A DNA stretch of 45,355 nucleotides. Source: Gnetum montanum (lineage: Eukaryota; Streptophyta; Gnetopsida; Gnetales; Gnetaceae). The notes under the pieces were generated by a model. That model saw only the letters and a list, made by a program, of their open reading frames with translations, was not told where the DNA came from and searched no databases. Where the stretch lies: the NCBI GenBank assembly GCA_015680685.1, contig MNCI01022664.1:1-45355 (forward strand). Direction: 5' to 3'. This document shows, piece by piece, positions 11,960-24,390 of the stretch; within the stretch, counting starts at the first letter, position 1, and each line of letters begins with the position of its first letter. The translations under genes were made by a program, and so were the position numbers.

Positions 11960-13517
11960 GCATAAGCCAACTAATACAACAAATGCCTCATTGGATGGAC
12001 AACCATGCTCAATATTTCGAATCTCCTCCTTTCAACTTAGTCATGGGGGAGATGACCATCCATGCTAACAATAGAAGCAAATTCTCAATTTTTCATCTTT
12101 TTGGTTTACACGTTTTTATTTTACACCTTATTACTTTTAGGACCTTTTGTTTTGCACATTCTTTATTTTACACCTTTTTATTTTCTACGTTATCAATTTT
12201 TCAAAATTTTTATTTTACTATTTCATGAATATTTTGCACTTTCTTTTATGTTTTCTTTTATTTTGATGTGATTTTCTAACTTTTTGTTAATAAATGCTAG
12301 GCACAATGGTAATTTGTTGCTTGATGGTGGTATGTACTATTCAATTATTTGATTGTTGGTGTCTAGATTCCAGCTTTGAATTTTGCTACAAATAATTAGG
12401 ATATGGTTTCTTGTTCATGTAATAGGCAGCAAGTTCACAACATCCACCCATCTACAAACTCTATGGTTTTCCTTGTTCTGGGAATGTGTAGTCCCTTTTT
12501 CATTAATAAAACTTTAACAAATTTGTGACTTTGGTAGTTTCCAAATTTGGAAAGGATTTAAAAGTTTGAATAGGGTGTGACTTCAAGGTCATTTAACCAC
12601 TCTCTCTTATCCATCTATGCTTTCCATGTCTCATCTCACTGCCAGTTTTATGTTTTGGTTTAATGTCTTGGTTTGATATGTCAAAATTCTTAGGTAGTTT
12701 CTTTCAGATTTTTGTACTTAACCTTCCGTAACCATTAATCATCCATGGAGCCCACAGAGTCCTTGGTTTTAAGTTATGCAAGGGAAATAAAAGGCTTATG
12801 CCTACTTTGGAGAGGACCACTAGCATATCTTTTGGTTGTATTAGTTAAGTTCTTTATCCTTAAACATTCTCACAATCAAATCCTTTTGCATTCCCCATCA
12901 ATGACATCTAATTGTGCACATCTTCAAAACATTTTTCAATGCAGTTCCCTTTTTATTGTTTTGAATTCTTAAACCCTCTTCAAGAATTTCATCTTGTTTG
13001 AACTTTTTCAAATTTAATGAACTACTTATCCATTTTACCCTATTTGTCAATCTTCCCGCTAAGACTACTAAAGGAATCAATCCATTATAATCATAACCTA
13101 GCCAACTGTAACCACCGATGAGACAAGGTACTTAATAGCTATGTATTATACATTGCATACTAATTCATGATTCTATTATGATCATAGTGGGAAGTGTAGA
13201 TTAGAATTAGGACTATTTTCACCAAGGATAATGTGACAATACCATGTGACAAGGACTTTTCATAATCGTTGAATCTTCTCCCTCACTCTTCAACTACCAA
13301 GAGGAGTTAGATATCGATTTTATCTAGGGTATTTACTTCTCTTATCATGAACACCCAATTTGTAAAAGATTGTAAATCCATACACTTTGGCACTTAGCAT
13401 CTATCTATTCCATCTGAGTCAATTTGTTTGTCCATCAATAATTCCATACCTATCCAATAATTTTGTAAGGAACTTGTTACTCCTCTTCTTCACTTGAAGA
13501 CGAGTTTTTATTGAGTT
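11960..13517 (+). other. Non-coding 3' region of E1
   Basis: Between integrase and 3' LTR. The first 300 bp are T-rich low-complexity sequence (12070-12270), matched by A-rich tracts after integrase in E2 (about 25610-25860) and E3 (about 15000-15140), which are on the other strand. From 12280 to 13517 I see only short frames and no recognisable domain. The extra coiled-coil region of E2 is not evident. Confidence 0.55.
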
Positions 13518-13528
13518 GTGGAGGTATA
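13518..13528 (+). other. Polypurine tract of E1
   Basis: TTGTGGAGGTA directly precedes the 3' LTR, where plus-strand DNA synthesis would start. The equivalent in E2 (minus strand) is GTTGTGGGGGTT. Confidence 0.6.
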
Positions 13529-14358
13529 GTGAATCATATTTTGACATGCTCTAATATCGAATATCTAATATAGAAGCCTCAATATTAGATACCTAATATC
13601 AATGCCTAAGACGTGATGTCGAATATCTGATAATGCGAGGAACATGTCGGCCTATATATATAGCACTTGGGCTCATAATTTTCATATAAGTTTTCATAGT
13701 CTTTGTCATAGAGTAACAAAGTTCTTGTAGTTTGGTCATTCTAGAGTTAGAATATTTCTAAGTGCCCACAGTAGGAGTCTAAGTGTGTGTAGACCTTTAT
13801 TCAAGCATTGATGTACCTTAGCACAATAGTGTGATGGGAACAAAGATGATCCCTTTTGATAATCCTTGTAGCATTGAGAATAGATTAATGTTTCCTCTAA
13901 TGCATTTATTATTCATGCACTTTACTTTAATGCATTTTCATTAAGCCATTAATTTCTAGTTGTTAATGAACACAAGCACGACCAATTTGAGCATATGTGT
14001 AGCACTTGGTAACCCACCAATGTTATACGCATTCAAGATGTGTCTAGAGAGTGGAAATAAGTACTTATGTTAGGCTAGCTAGGCAGTAGATTAATTAGAT
14101 ATTAAATTCCTCTACCTTCTTATTTTAGGCAATTAAACTTATAAAATAAAAAAATGACAAAAATCATATACCTCAATTGCACTTAACCATATACTTGTAC
14201 CTCACAACTAGAACTGAGAAGACAATGATCATTCCAATTAGATTTCACATCTTAGAACTAGTGTACTTAAGAACTTAAGGTCTATGGAATTTGATCAGAT
14301 CATGCATGAATGCTTGTGATTCATATAGTTGGGCATAGGGGTACCTTGTCACTCATCA
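13529..14358 (+). repeat. 3' LTR of E1
   Basis: An 830-bp partner of the 5' LTR. It begins TAGTGAATC, a mutated form of TGATGAAT, and ends CTCATCA before the target duplication TACCT. Differences from the 5' LTR are mostly transitions and have destroyed the TATA box and AATAAA signal. Confidence 0.9.
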
Positions 14359-14363
14359 TACCT

Positions 14364-14760
14364 AATCCATAAAATCCCAAAAATGTTGCTTAATTAAATT
14401 TTCTAAGCCAAATTGTGGATCATATCATTTTTCCAAGTACAAGTTTGATGTCTATAATTTGATCACCATTGTGAAATTCTTATACTACTTTATCTTTAAC
14501 AAATTGATTAATAATTATGTCCACTCTATTTTTGTGATTCTATTTTCTTGAGTGAAATATTTTTTAACCCTGAGCTAAATCTTTAACTTTCTCCCCTTTT
14601 CATCTTATTTCATGAAGGCAAGCAATGAAAATTTTTTCATCTTTTAATGGTGTCAATAATTTTAGACGTCTTTTTATTGAGCATCTCAATGTTCTAGGTT
14701 TTCATTCAAAATTTTTATCACTAAACTTATTCTTTACTCACATTCATCCTTCATGTGGGA
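14364..14760 (-). pseudogene. RTE-type LINE remnant, endonuclease N-terminal part
   Basis: The minus strand continues the LINE at 2091-3876. Broken frames read like LKDEKIFIACLHEIR (about 14620-14665), then KNRVDIIINQFVKDKVV and DQIIDIKLVLGKMI, the order expected for the N-terminal half of an RTE apurinic endonuclease. With E1 and one copy of TACCT removed, the two LINE parts are contiguous. The 5' limit is not clear. Confidence 0.7.
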
Positions 14761-15470
14761 ACCCTTATATACTTTTCACACCAACCAAGAGGATGTCCTA
14801 GCAAGCTCTTACCCATTTTCCACAACAATCATGCCTTGTGCTTATGGTGCATTACTTTTGGGCAATTCTGTAGCATCTGCAAAATCTAAGAACATGAAAT
14901 TTGACAAGGTTTTGTAGCCAACCATTGACCTAATGTTAAACCTTTCTTCTTTCGTAGCCAAGCTTAAGACCGAAATTGGCAAAGTTTTTATTGACAAAAA
15001 ATGTTAAAAATAACTCAAAGAACTATACAATTAAGAAATAAAGTTGAAAATAATAAGAAATGAAAAACATATGAAGAATTATAAAGTATTTAAGAAAGAA
15101 AACTGTAAAATGAAAAATTACAAAATAAAAAGAAGAAAATGCATTTAGCTTAAACCAAAAAGTTTCTTCCATGGCTTAGTTTTAAGAAGATGCAAAACAT
15201 GAATATGATCATGGCAGTTGTTGAAGTGTTCAAGGCATTAGTTTAAAAAGGTTCTTAGAATGGATTAAAATGTTGTATGTTCAAAAGGATAAGCTTATGT
15301 CAATTTAATGAGTGGTAAATTTGTAGTGCATCAAACATATAAACTATGTGGACTAAGTGGAATTACTTCCAAATAATTTGGAGCTTATTGCATTGATGTA
15401 CATGATTTGTATTATATTAGAGGACCTTATTCCCTAGTTGAAGGTCTAGATGTATAATCCTAAGATCATG
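14760..15470. other. Unassigned sequence and A-rich tract
   Basis: No coding frame was recognised. From about 15000 to 15140 the plus strand is an A-rich tract of GAAAAT/AAATTA-like words resembling the tract after integrase in E2 (25610-25860). It is therefore probably the 3' side of element E3. The boundary between E3 and the LINE was not found. Confidence 0.4.
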
Positions 15471-15473
15471 CCT

Positions 15474-17420
15474 TTACTTGTTATAGACATTATGAATCTT
15501 GTTATGCATGTGGAGTATCATCCTATTCTCATTAAGCATGTTTAAGTTTAGTAATCTCTCACACTGTGCTAAGGTAAGCTCCAAGTCCAATTGATAGGTA
15601 GTATTAAGTGTATAGAGTTCTACTTGGATGGCTAGTTCAGGAAATTTTTCATACACTAGCCCATAAGAAGAATAACTAATTGAAAGTTTCCACATTGACC
15701 TATAAGCCCAAAGAGTATCCTTGAGTTTGGTGCTCTAATACTTCCTATATTTACTAACTATATGTGTTAGTATATAAGTTATCTCATGATTTTTGACTTC
15801 AGCTTATCTATTGGCTTAGGGATACATGGTGTAGCTAGCTTAGGTTTTACCCCTAGGAGTTGTATCAAATTTTTGAATGTTAGGATGTGAAGTGTATGTC
15901 ATTTTCAAATATTAATTCTCATGACACACCATACCTATTTACCATATGCTACTTAAAGAACATAATAACAATTTCTATGGTACAATCAACTACTATAGTT
16001 GCTTCAACCCACTTTGTGCAATAGTCAATAGCAATAATTATGTAAGATTTTCCATTTGAAGAAGGGGTGATAGGATCCATAAAGTTAATTATTCATAGAT
16101 CAAAAGGACCTAGTAGTTATATTTACTATTTCATTCCTTCAAAATGTGTTCATGTTTGATGAGTCATCATTATGTCAACCCCGATATTAGATACCTGATA
16201 TCAAGGCTCCAATATCCAATATGCAATATTAGGTCCCAAGAAACGATGTCAAATATACGATATCATCTCTTTCATGCTAGCCTATAAATACAACACTTGT
16301 ATGCATGATCAAGATATAGTCTTAGTTCTCAGTTTGTGATAGTTTTTCTTAGATTTTTGAATTCAAGCTCTACTATTTCCAATGCATGCATGTAGTGTGA
16401 TGTTTAAAATCATACTACACCTTTGTTCAAGTGTGACGTAATTGGACACGTTACATAACTAGAAATAAAGATCAAGATTATTCCCATCAATACAAAATCC
16501 ACTTAGATTATTATTTCTTTTAATTATTAATTTGTTCCTATTTTCCTTAGTTAATGTTTCCATTTATTGCTATTTACTATTCCTATTATTAAGTGGAATG
16601 AGTATGACTTAATCATGAGCATTTAAGTGTAATCACTTGGTAACCCAGTAGTGTATTATTTGGTAAGCCCAGGGATGTACGCTTGGCAATCCCAAAGGTA
16701 CTCTCATGAAGTCGAAGGCATGTACGAATGATTAGAAATGGATATTAATCACACATAGTCTAGTTTAGGTTTTACTTTCTATTGTTCATTAGCTTAATTA
16801 ATTATCTCTTTATTGTCATTAGAAGCAACATAGGATTAGATAACATCATATACCTCACTTTGAACTAAACCATATGTGACAAACTAATCCAAGTGGGAAG
16901 ATAACAAACTACGATCAAGGCATAACGATTTAGATGCACAACTACTCCCATCCACGAAATTTGACTGGATCATGTGTGAACACTTGTGATTCGTATGGTT
17001 GGGTGTAGGGGTATCTCGTCGCTCATCAATGCCCCACTATCACATTTGTAGCACTCATAAGACTTAGCAAAATGATGCGCATTGTGGAAGAGTATTGACC
17101 AAAAGTAACCAACCATTAGGATTCTAATAAGTATTCTTCTTCTTGCATAATAACCTCCCCATGAACCTTCATGTGCATCCTAGAGAACTTTCAACTACTT
17201 CTCCCTTAGAACACACTAGCTCATCAAGTCATCATCATAGATTTTGTAGAGCTTTCCCTCTATTTTCATGAAGTGTTTGACTTGGTGTAGACATTTTTAG
17301 GTCATGCATTTTTCTTATTTAGTAGGAACCTTTTTCATCTTCAAATACGTGAGGTGATTTGCAAGCAAAAGTATATTTGCTATTGAGAAAACCAAAGTAG
17401 CCTTTGCAAAGAAGGGTTCA
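15474..17420 (-). pseudogene. Integrase of E3, split by a solo LTR
   Basis: The C-terminal side (15474-15695) is open for 73 codons and reads SYGLVYEKFPELAIQVELYT, then NTTYQLDLELTLAQCERLLN. The core lies upstream on the minus strand to 16156 (KSYIIIAIDYCTKWVEATI). The solo LTR at 16157-17028 interrupts it, and the zinc-binding part resumes at 17029-17200. The position of the catalytic Glu is Lys (AAG, 15797-15799), in a degraded motif. Stops and frameshifts are numerous. Confidence 0.7.
16157..17028 (+). mobile_element. Solo gypsy LTR inside E3
   Basis: An 872-bp LTR with ends TGATGAG and CTCATCA and no internal region. The flanks are ATGTT (16152-16156) and ATGCC (17029-17033), an imperfect target duplication differing by two C-to-T type changes. 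U3 contains GATATT/GATATC repeats and a TATA box (CCTATAAATACAAC, about 16282). It lies within the E3 integrase. Confidence 0.85.
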
Positions 17421-17479
17421 TTAGAAAACAAGTTAGATAAAGGTTTTTCATTAGCCTTGTTGTTTCATCTAAGTCTTAA

Positions 17480-19000
17480 GAAATGATTTACAACAACATT
17501 TTTAGACTCCTTCTTATCTATCATTATGATGTTGCATTCTTACAATATCACCAATCACTAAGTGATTCAAGGATTAATTGTTGGCTTATTCATAAGGAAC
17601 ATGATTACACTAATCAATGTATACAAAAATAGAATATTCAAGCACATAGTATTTCAACTTTTCTAGTGCATACACCATTATCATCAACTCCTTTTTAGTA
17701 GTGGTGTAATTAAGCTATGTACCAATAATTCTTCTACTTGTACAATGGATGTAATAGTAATATTTTTAGTTGTCAAATTGTGTAAGCATGGCTTCTAAGG
17801 TATAACTGGATGTATCTATCATTATGTGAAAAGGTTGTGACCAATCAGGAGCTTTTATAATTGGATTTTTTACTACTTTATTCTTGAGAAACTCAAATAT
17901 CTTCTCATAACCATCTAACCATACAAAAGAAGCATCCTACTTTGGAAGCTCTACCAACAATTCTACAATCTTTGAAAAATTCTCAATAAAGCACCAATAG
18001 TACCTTATGTGTCTAAGTAATGACCTTACATCTTTCACTATTTAAGGTCTTTGTGTGATATCTTGGATCACCTTCATCTTTTTTAAATTAACTTCAACAT
18101 CTCTTTCTAATATATTGTGCCCAAGAATAATGCCTCCTGAATCATGAGGTGATTTTTCTATCAATTGTGTTAAATTTATTTCCACATACCTCTTTAGTAT
18201 CTATTCTAACCAATCCAATGTCTATTCAAAGTTTGACTCATAAGTGGAGAAGTCATTCATGAAGACATCAATACCATTACTAATATGATTTTGAAAGATG
18301 CTCAAAACTATATACTAGAAGGTAGCAGAAGTATTGCACAACCTAAATGACATCTTTTCATAGGGAAAAGTCCCCTAGGAACTTGTAAAGGTTATTTTGG
18401 TTGGTTCTCAAGTACAATCTAGATGTAGTTATAGTTACTATAACCATCCAGGAAGCTATAATATTTGTGTCCTTATCTGGTGTCTAATAATTGATCAACA
18501 AATGGCAATGAAAAGTGATCCTTGAATGCTATCATGTTCAATAGTCTAAAATCAATGCAAATTTATCATTGATCCCCTTTCTTTAATACAATCACGAGTG
18601 AGCTCATCCACTTACTATTTGCAATAGAATAGATGAATCCAAATTTTAAGAGTACTTCAATTTATCTTTTCACAACATCTTTTAGCTTCATATTTAACTT
18701 GTATTATAATAGATGTTTAGCCTTGATGGTTAGATCAATGTAAAATTTATGCTAGCATATGCATGCATCTATCTTAGTTATCTTATTATATGACTAGGGA
18801 AGAGTTATTAGCCATTTGTTCACAACTTTCAGTAGCTTCTCTTTCTACTCTTTTTGTTAATTTTTCATTGATGATTACCAATTTTTGAATCCCAAGAAAA
18901 AAATATTTTAGTAACTGCAATAATGTCTTTAACTTAATTGGTTTGAATACGTGTTCTTCTAAATTTCAACCTCTTCCAAATCATTTTCTTTCTCTTGTAC
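17480..19000 (-). pseudogene. RNase H and reverse transcriptase of E3
   Basis: Broken minus-strand frames read, in protein order, FKDHFSLPFVDQLLDT, YYSFLDGYSNYNYI, MSFRLCNTSATF, VFMNDFSTYE, then RNase H (WSQPFHIMIDTSSYTLEAML; LNYTTTKKELMIMVYALEKL). The active site is FMND (18252-18263), so the second catalytic Asp is Asn or has been lost. The N-terminal part of RT is cut by insertion of E2 at 19006. Confidence 0.8.
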
Positions 19001-19005
19001 ATACC

Positions 19006-19891
19006 TAATGAGTAATGGAGGTATCCCAATACTCTACCATACAAGTCACGAGTACTAGCACATGATCAAATCATAATCCACAAATGGACAATGTAATTAT
19101 GCTAGTGATTGATGTTAAGTTCAAGATCATTGTCTTCCTACTTTAAGTTAGTGAAGTTTGGGTATATAGTTTACCTCTTAGTATGACATATGATTAGTTG
19201 ATGTTGTTAGGCTCTGATTACTCCTATTTACAAACATAATGAAATTTTAAAATAACAATCTAATCTAAGTATTCATGGAAATATAAATCTACTCTAGCCT
19301 ATACTAATGAGCATCCAATCTAGGTTTACCATACACACCTTAGGCTCATATAACCATTATTGGGTTACCAAGTGTTATGCTACTATGCAAACCAAGCAAT
19401 AACACCACTAGGATTACCAAACGATTACAAATATGTTCTTGAAACCAATCATACTCATTCTACTTTACTAATGAACAAGTAAAGTAAAATAATTCAAAAA
19501 TGTAAAGAATTAACTAAGTAAACATGGAGATAAGTCTAAGCAAAACTAAGTGGATGCTACAATGATGAGAAGTAATCTCAATATTTATTTCTAGACATGA
19601 ACTATGCCAAAGGACACTTCACTGCAATAAATATTCCGTACAACTATTCTACACCACACTATGGGCATTCACTCTATCGCTAATTACAAAAATAAACTAC
19701 AAGAATTTTCCTAAGACTTGGAATGAAAAGTTATTGATTGTGCATCCAAGTATTGCTATTTATAGGGTTTCACAGATCTTGAGACATTGCATCAATGATG
19801 ATGTAGCTTCGACTACGACATTGTATCTATGACATTGTTGATATGATATCATAGTTGTGATCACGCGTCTTCCAAACATTTGACTTTATCA
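19006..19891 (-). repeat. 3' LTR of E2
   Basis: On the plus strand it begins TAATGAGTAATGGAGG (mutated TGATGAG) and ends TTTGACTTTATCA. It aligns along its full length with 32199-33074. The GATATCG palindrome seen in other family LTRs is decayed here (19845-19864). Confidence 0.9.
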
Positions 19892-19903
19892 AACCCCCAC
19901 AAC
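19892..19903 (-). other. Polypurine tract of E2
   Basis: Minus strand GTTGTGGGGGTT directly precedes the 3' LTR start TGATAAAG. Confidence 0.65.
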
Positions 19904-19989
19904 TAACTAGAAACTCATCCTTGAGTTAAAACAAAATGAGGATAGAGTTCCTTACAAAATTGAAAGGTGGACTTAACTTGGCACAACTG

Positions 19990-22880
19990 ACTATTTACAT
20001 AGCTTTGTAAATGTTTCATTGGTGTGTTTACAAAATGACACAGTCTCATGACAATGAAATGAAACAAAAAAATAAAACTTCAAGTAGCTTGATGTAGTTT
20101 ATGTTTCAATCAATGGAGGTTCTTCCATCAACTTCTTTCCTTTTTCATTAGGTTTCTGAAATTGATAGTGATTTAGGAGCACCTAAATATTTTCTTCCTC
20201 TATTCTTGGATTATGTACTATCCACACTTATTAAGCAATGTTGGATGGAGCAAGTACATCCCATAGGCATGGTAGCTATGAAAACATTTTTTTGGCCTTC
20301 ACATACCAAGTTGCAAACTACCTCCTTTCTTTTTCAAAAGCCTTGACTATCTTTCTTAGTTCTTAGTAATTTGTCATCTAATGTGCCAGGTTCACTACTA
20401 CATCTTTCTATCCTTGGTAGATAACCTTGATAATCTTGACTTCAGAGTTTACCACATGTAATTTTTACAATGCATCCTTTTTTGTCATCAAACTCTTTCT
20501 CATAAATGGCATCCACGACTGCTACCTACTACTTGAGCTCATTTGAAGATCATCCTACTATTAACATGGACAAGTTAGCATATTAAAGATTTGCTAACCC
20601 CATGTATTCTATTAGTTCCTCTATCTACAGGTCTTTATTTTTAATCTTGGCCTAATAAACATGGGTCAGACTATCCAAGATGGGCTACCTATCTAGATTT
20701 TGAGTAGAGATGGAACTAGTTTTGGCCTTTTCCATCAGGATTTCTTTTTCATTTATTTGCTTATACATGACCACTTAATCTCTGAATGCTCCTTCAGTCA
20801 TTCATGTCTCTTGGCCTCATTCTACCATGCACTTGTTTTGATTGCATATTTTTGGCAGACTATGCAGACTTCTTCAATTGATAGGTTCCTATTTTCTCAG
20901 GTCAATCTACTAATGTCTTAGTTGAATCTGATTAAATGTTCTCACATTTGATGAATGCTTTCCTCAAGAACATTTTTTTATTTCTCCACATTAGTCAACT
21001 TGGTGTTGTTAGTAGCGAGTTTTTGATTCTCCTCTTATAAGGTTGTGAGAGCTTTAACATGTGCATACATTTACACTTTAGCAATAGATGCATCCCACAC
21101 TACCTTCCCCTTCTCCTTCTCCATCTACATGTTGTGGGCAATTATCTAGCTCATGTGATCAATCCTAAATTGATCGAGTTGGTCTGGCATCATGAATTAC
21201 GTAGGGTCCCTCCTTTCAACTCTTAAATCTACTAGTTTTTCTTGTAGCCTCTGCACCTCATTTTTTGCATGTTCAACTTTGGTTTTTCCCATGACCAGCT
21301 TTTCCTTTGTTGTAATTAGATTAGATTGCACTATAGTAATATCACTTAGGATATCAAAAAGCTATCTACAAAAATTTTGCATGACCTAACCTGTCTGCAA
21401 AAATTTGTCCAATATGTCCTTGGGTTCTATAAGAGTTATTGAGGTATCAATGAGCATTTTAGAATCTCTTGCTTCACAAATATTAGCCAGTGGTACAATA
21501 GGAACGTTGAATAATTTTTTGATATGGTCAATGATGACCTCTATAGCTCCTACCGCATCTTGATGCTACATGACCACAACTATAACACCTTCTCTAGTTT
21601 CAAGCATTGCTTGGAATGATATAACATTTCTAGAAATCTATTGTATGCAATCGTCCTATGCTAAATCCTGTAGTGACACTTACCTACTTGTAGGATCTAA
21701 GGAAATGGTGGGCCTAATTGAGCTCTCTCTCACTTTGTAAATACTAGCCCCCTCCCTTGTTCCCTAACCAATGGTCTTTGTAATCTGTTGCAAATGGCTC
21801 ATTAATGATCTATAATCTTGTAGCGATGGTGCTAGAACTTCTTGTCGTTGTTCTCCAGCAGGTGGCTGGTTGTTGGGTTGTGTTTGTTATTATTTTCTAG
21901 TAGTTGGAAGGTTACCGATAGGATTTGAGCTTGAAGCTCCCTCAATGCCTACTATTTTTTCCACTTGATCTTTTCTAGATGGCACCAACTTGAACATCTC
22001 AGCTTATTTGCATAGCTTCTTGATGAAGCAAGGGAATGGTAGTATCAACTTCNTTATTTGCATAGCTTCTTGATGAAGCAAGGGAATGGTAGTATCAACT
22101 TCCCCTACCAATTTCTTCTCAAGCTATCTTTGAATTTCTAGGAAGAGAAAATGGGTGATGTTGACATTGAATTTTCCCATCAAAATTGCACTTCCTATAG
22201 CTACATATGTTGAAATTGTTGAGCCTCTTAATTGGGAACAAGTGATACGTTCCAATCTTGAAATAAGTCTTTTTTTATGCTAAGAGATCATTGTAGTCCT
22301 TATCTTCTTTACCTTATGCCCTTTGCAACCACAATTTCTTGGCATCGGTGTCTAGTCTAGTTGAAATCGATGCCATTTTGGCTCCTTCATTTGGAATGTT
22401 GAGGGCCTTAGCAATTGCCTCCACCGAATATGGCATTGAGACTCCTTCAATATTCATTGTAGCATTTACTTATTTGTTCTACTAAAATTGATATGTTTCC
22501 CCTAAATAACATTCATCACTATTAAACAATGTGGGCCATAGGGGAGATTCTTGAAGTTGCATCTTCACAACCTCTAGAGAAAACTCCATGAATGGATCAA
22601 ATTTGAGTTCCATGATGACCGTGGACATGACAAACTTCTCTTGTATGGCCTAGAGGCATTTTAAAGACATTGTGAAGTGTTGTCCTTATTCAGGCACAGG
22701 TGGTATTTTTGCCTCTCCTTGTGCCAAATGTTTGATAGTAGAATTTTGTTGATGGATGCTAAATGATTAAGCCTCCTGCTCTACATGTTCAACTTGCATA
22801 GTTTGTTCTCCTACTTGGCCTCTACCATGACCTCTTAGTCTCTTACTTGATGGCTGTTAAGGTCATGCTTCTCCTAGTCT
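19990..22880 (-). pseudogene. Extra coiled-coil region of E2 between integrase and 3' LTR
   Basis: About 2.9 kb of minus-strand coding remnant in broken frames. The upstream part reads like STYVAIGSAILMGKFNV and LILPFPCFIKKLCK (about 22060-22230), which resembles the 'putative plant transposon protein' domain often found in gypsy-linked plant ORFs. A Gln/Pro-rich linker follows (NNQPPAGEQRQEVLAPSLQD, about 21810-21880). Next come LFDILSDITIVQSNLITTKE (about 21300-21360) and Lys/Glu/Gln-rich coiled-coil-like sequence (to about 20800). It is homologous to the plus-strand fragment at 34800-36120. It may correspond to an env-like or accessory protein. Function is unknown, and the domain assignment is by eye. 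Confidence 0.6.
22004..22102. other. 49-bp perfect direct duplication around a single N
   Basis: Positions 22004-22052 and 22054-22102 are identical with one N between them (22053). The layout is the same as at 11206-11288, so a contig-join artefact is likely. Confidence 0.85.
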
Positions 22881-24154
22881 CTTTGGGACCATCTGCAATC
22901 TTTAAGAGTTTAAGATTACCAAAAGTTTTTAAATTGTTTCATAATGGTTCATATTCCTTATCGTACTTTTAGTTAGATAAAGTTCTTATTGTTTGATATG
23001 AGTTATGTTCTTTATTATGATTGCAAAGTTAGGAAAACTTTAAAAAGACACCCCCTAAATGTTATATCTTTAAGTGTTATGACCTCCCACAATTATCATT
23101 TCCCTGTTTATTGTGCCTTGAAATAGCTGGTATGGTTAATTACGAGGATTAGTTAAGTTCTTTGGCTTATATTTGATTAATTAAGTAAGATGTTCTTATT
23201 ATATTCTTATACTTACCATTTATAGTATCTTCTGAGTGTTAGAAAATTTTGGCTCAAATTTTCAAATGTTTGCACAATGTACCCCATCATTCGCACCCCA
23301 CCCCTCCCCCAACAACCCCACCCCCCTCTCTTCCCCCATGACTAAGTTGAGCACTCTGAGATTAACAAGATTTGAGAATTTCACAAATCAGAGCTACAAT
23401 GAGGAAGTTATGGCTTCAAGAAGTTAGATTGCTATAGCTTAAAGAAAAAATTCAAAAACTTCTCTCGCTATAAAACGAAGGAATGAAACTTTTTCTAACT
23501 CCTGTGCATATATATACTATTTTTATATGCAAGACATCATAGATGCAACATCATAGGGGCTATGACATCATTGTCAAAAAAATTTAAATTTTTGTTGAAT
23601 TTTCTTGGGAAAATGAGTTTTCTTGGAATGTTTGAAAAATGTGAAGCTTATCTAGAGGGTCTTGGATCATTGATGATGCTCAAATTTAAAAAAATTTAAC
23701 ATTCAAAGTTCATAAGGAAGGAATCTCAAGCAATGAAAGGTTATTAAGTTGGTGTAAGATGGATTGAAGATGTTGAATTGTTAGATAGGTTCTAGGATGA
23801 TATGGAAAGTATGTATTGAGTCTGCATTATTCTGGAAGGCACAAGATGATGTGGAATTACTTGTCAAATATGAAATATAACAGTTATACAAGTGGATCCT
23901 CCCTAAAGTAGGCTTTAGCCCTTAGAACCCTTATAGAACCATGCCTAAAAGTGTCTATATGCACTCAAGGAATTGAATGAAAGACACACCTATCCAGCAA
24001 AACAAATATGTTAGTATCACCAACTTGGAAAAATAACACTATATTATACAAGACCATAAAGTTATGATTAAATATACAATAAGATGAAATGGACTATAGA
24101 AAGGATTACTAATGAGACGCGACATGCACTGGGCCACGATATTGCATCCCATGT

Positions 24155-24174
24155 GATATCGCGTACGCGATATC
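24155..24174. promoter_or_regulatory. 20-bp perfect palindrome in LTR U3
   Basis: GATATCGCGTACGCGATATC is its own reverse complement and ends 18 bp before the LTR TATA box. The E2 5' LTR has the matching element with the same arms (33028-33047). This is a candidate proximal-promoter site or cruciform; function not known. Confidence 0.7.
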
Positions 24175-24192
24175 GCAGTCCGCCACCATATC

Positions 24193-24200
24193 TATAAATA
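24193..24200 (+). promoter_or_regulatory. LTR TATA box (solo LTR)
   Basis: TATAAATA at the same relative place as in the other family LTRs, directly downstream of the palindrome. Confidence 0.6.
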
Positions 24201-24390
24201 AGAGGCAGCACTTCCTTCATTTCCCAATCCTGGCTAGAAGTAGCAAAGCTCTGGTGGATTGATCACTCCAGAGTTAGAATTTTTCCCATGTGCCCGCAGT
24301 AGGAGTCCTAGAGTGAACGGCTCTTTATTCGAGCAGCTTGTAACCTGAACCCAAGTTGTGTACAGCAATAAAGACGAACTTGATTGGATA

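Larger units (their letters stand above)
3882..14358 (+). mobile_element. Full-length Ty3/gypsy element E1
   Basis: A complete but decayed LTR retrotransposon of 10,477 bp. It has two LTRs (3882-4716 and 13529-14358), a tRNA-Asp-type primer site directly after the 5' LTR, a purine tract before the 3' LTR, and a perfect 5-bp target duplication TACCT (3877-3881 and 14359-14363). Internal order is gag, protease, reverse transcriptase, RNase H, integrase, typical of Ty3/gypsy; no chromodomain was seen. A hand comparison of about 300 bp of the two LTRs gave about 28 differences, mostly transitions, so the insertion is old. It interrupts an RTE LINE and was itself hit by a solo LTR at 8585-9576. 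Confidence 0.9.

Noticed and set aside
11983-12271. Two overlapping Phe/Leu-rich frames that could suggest a membrane protein
   Set aside because: They come from the T-rich low-complexity tract after integrase, which encodes Phe/Leu in any frame.
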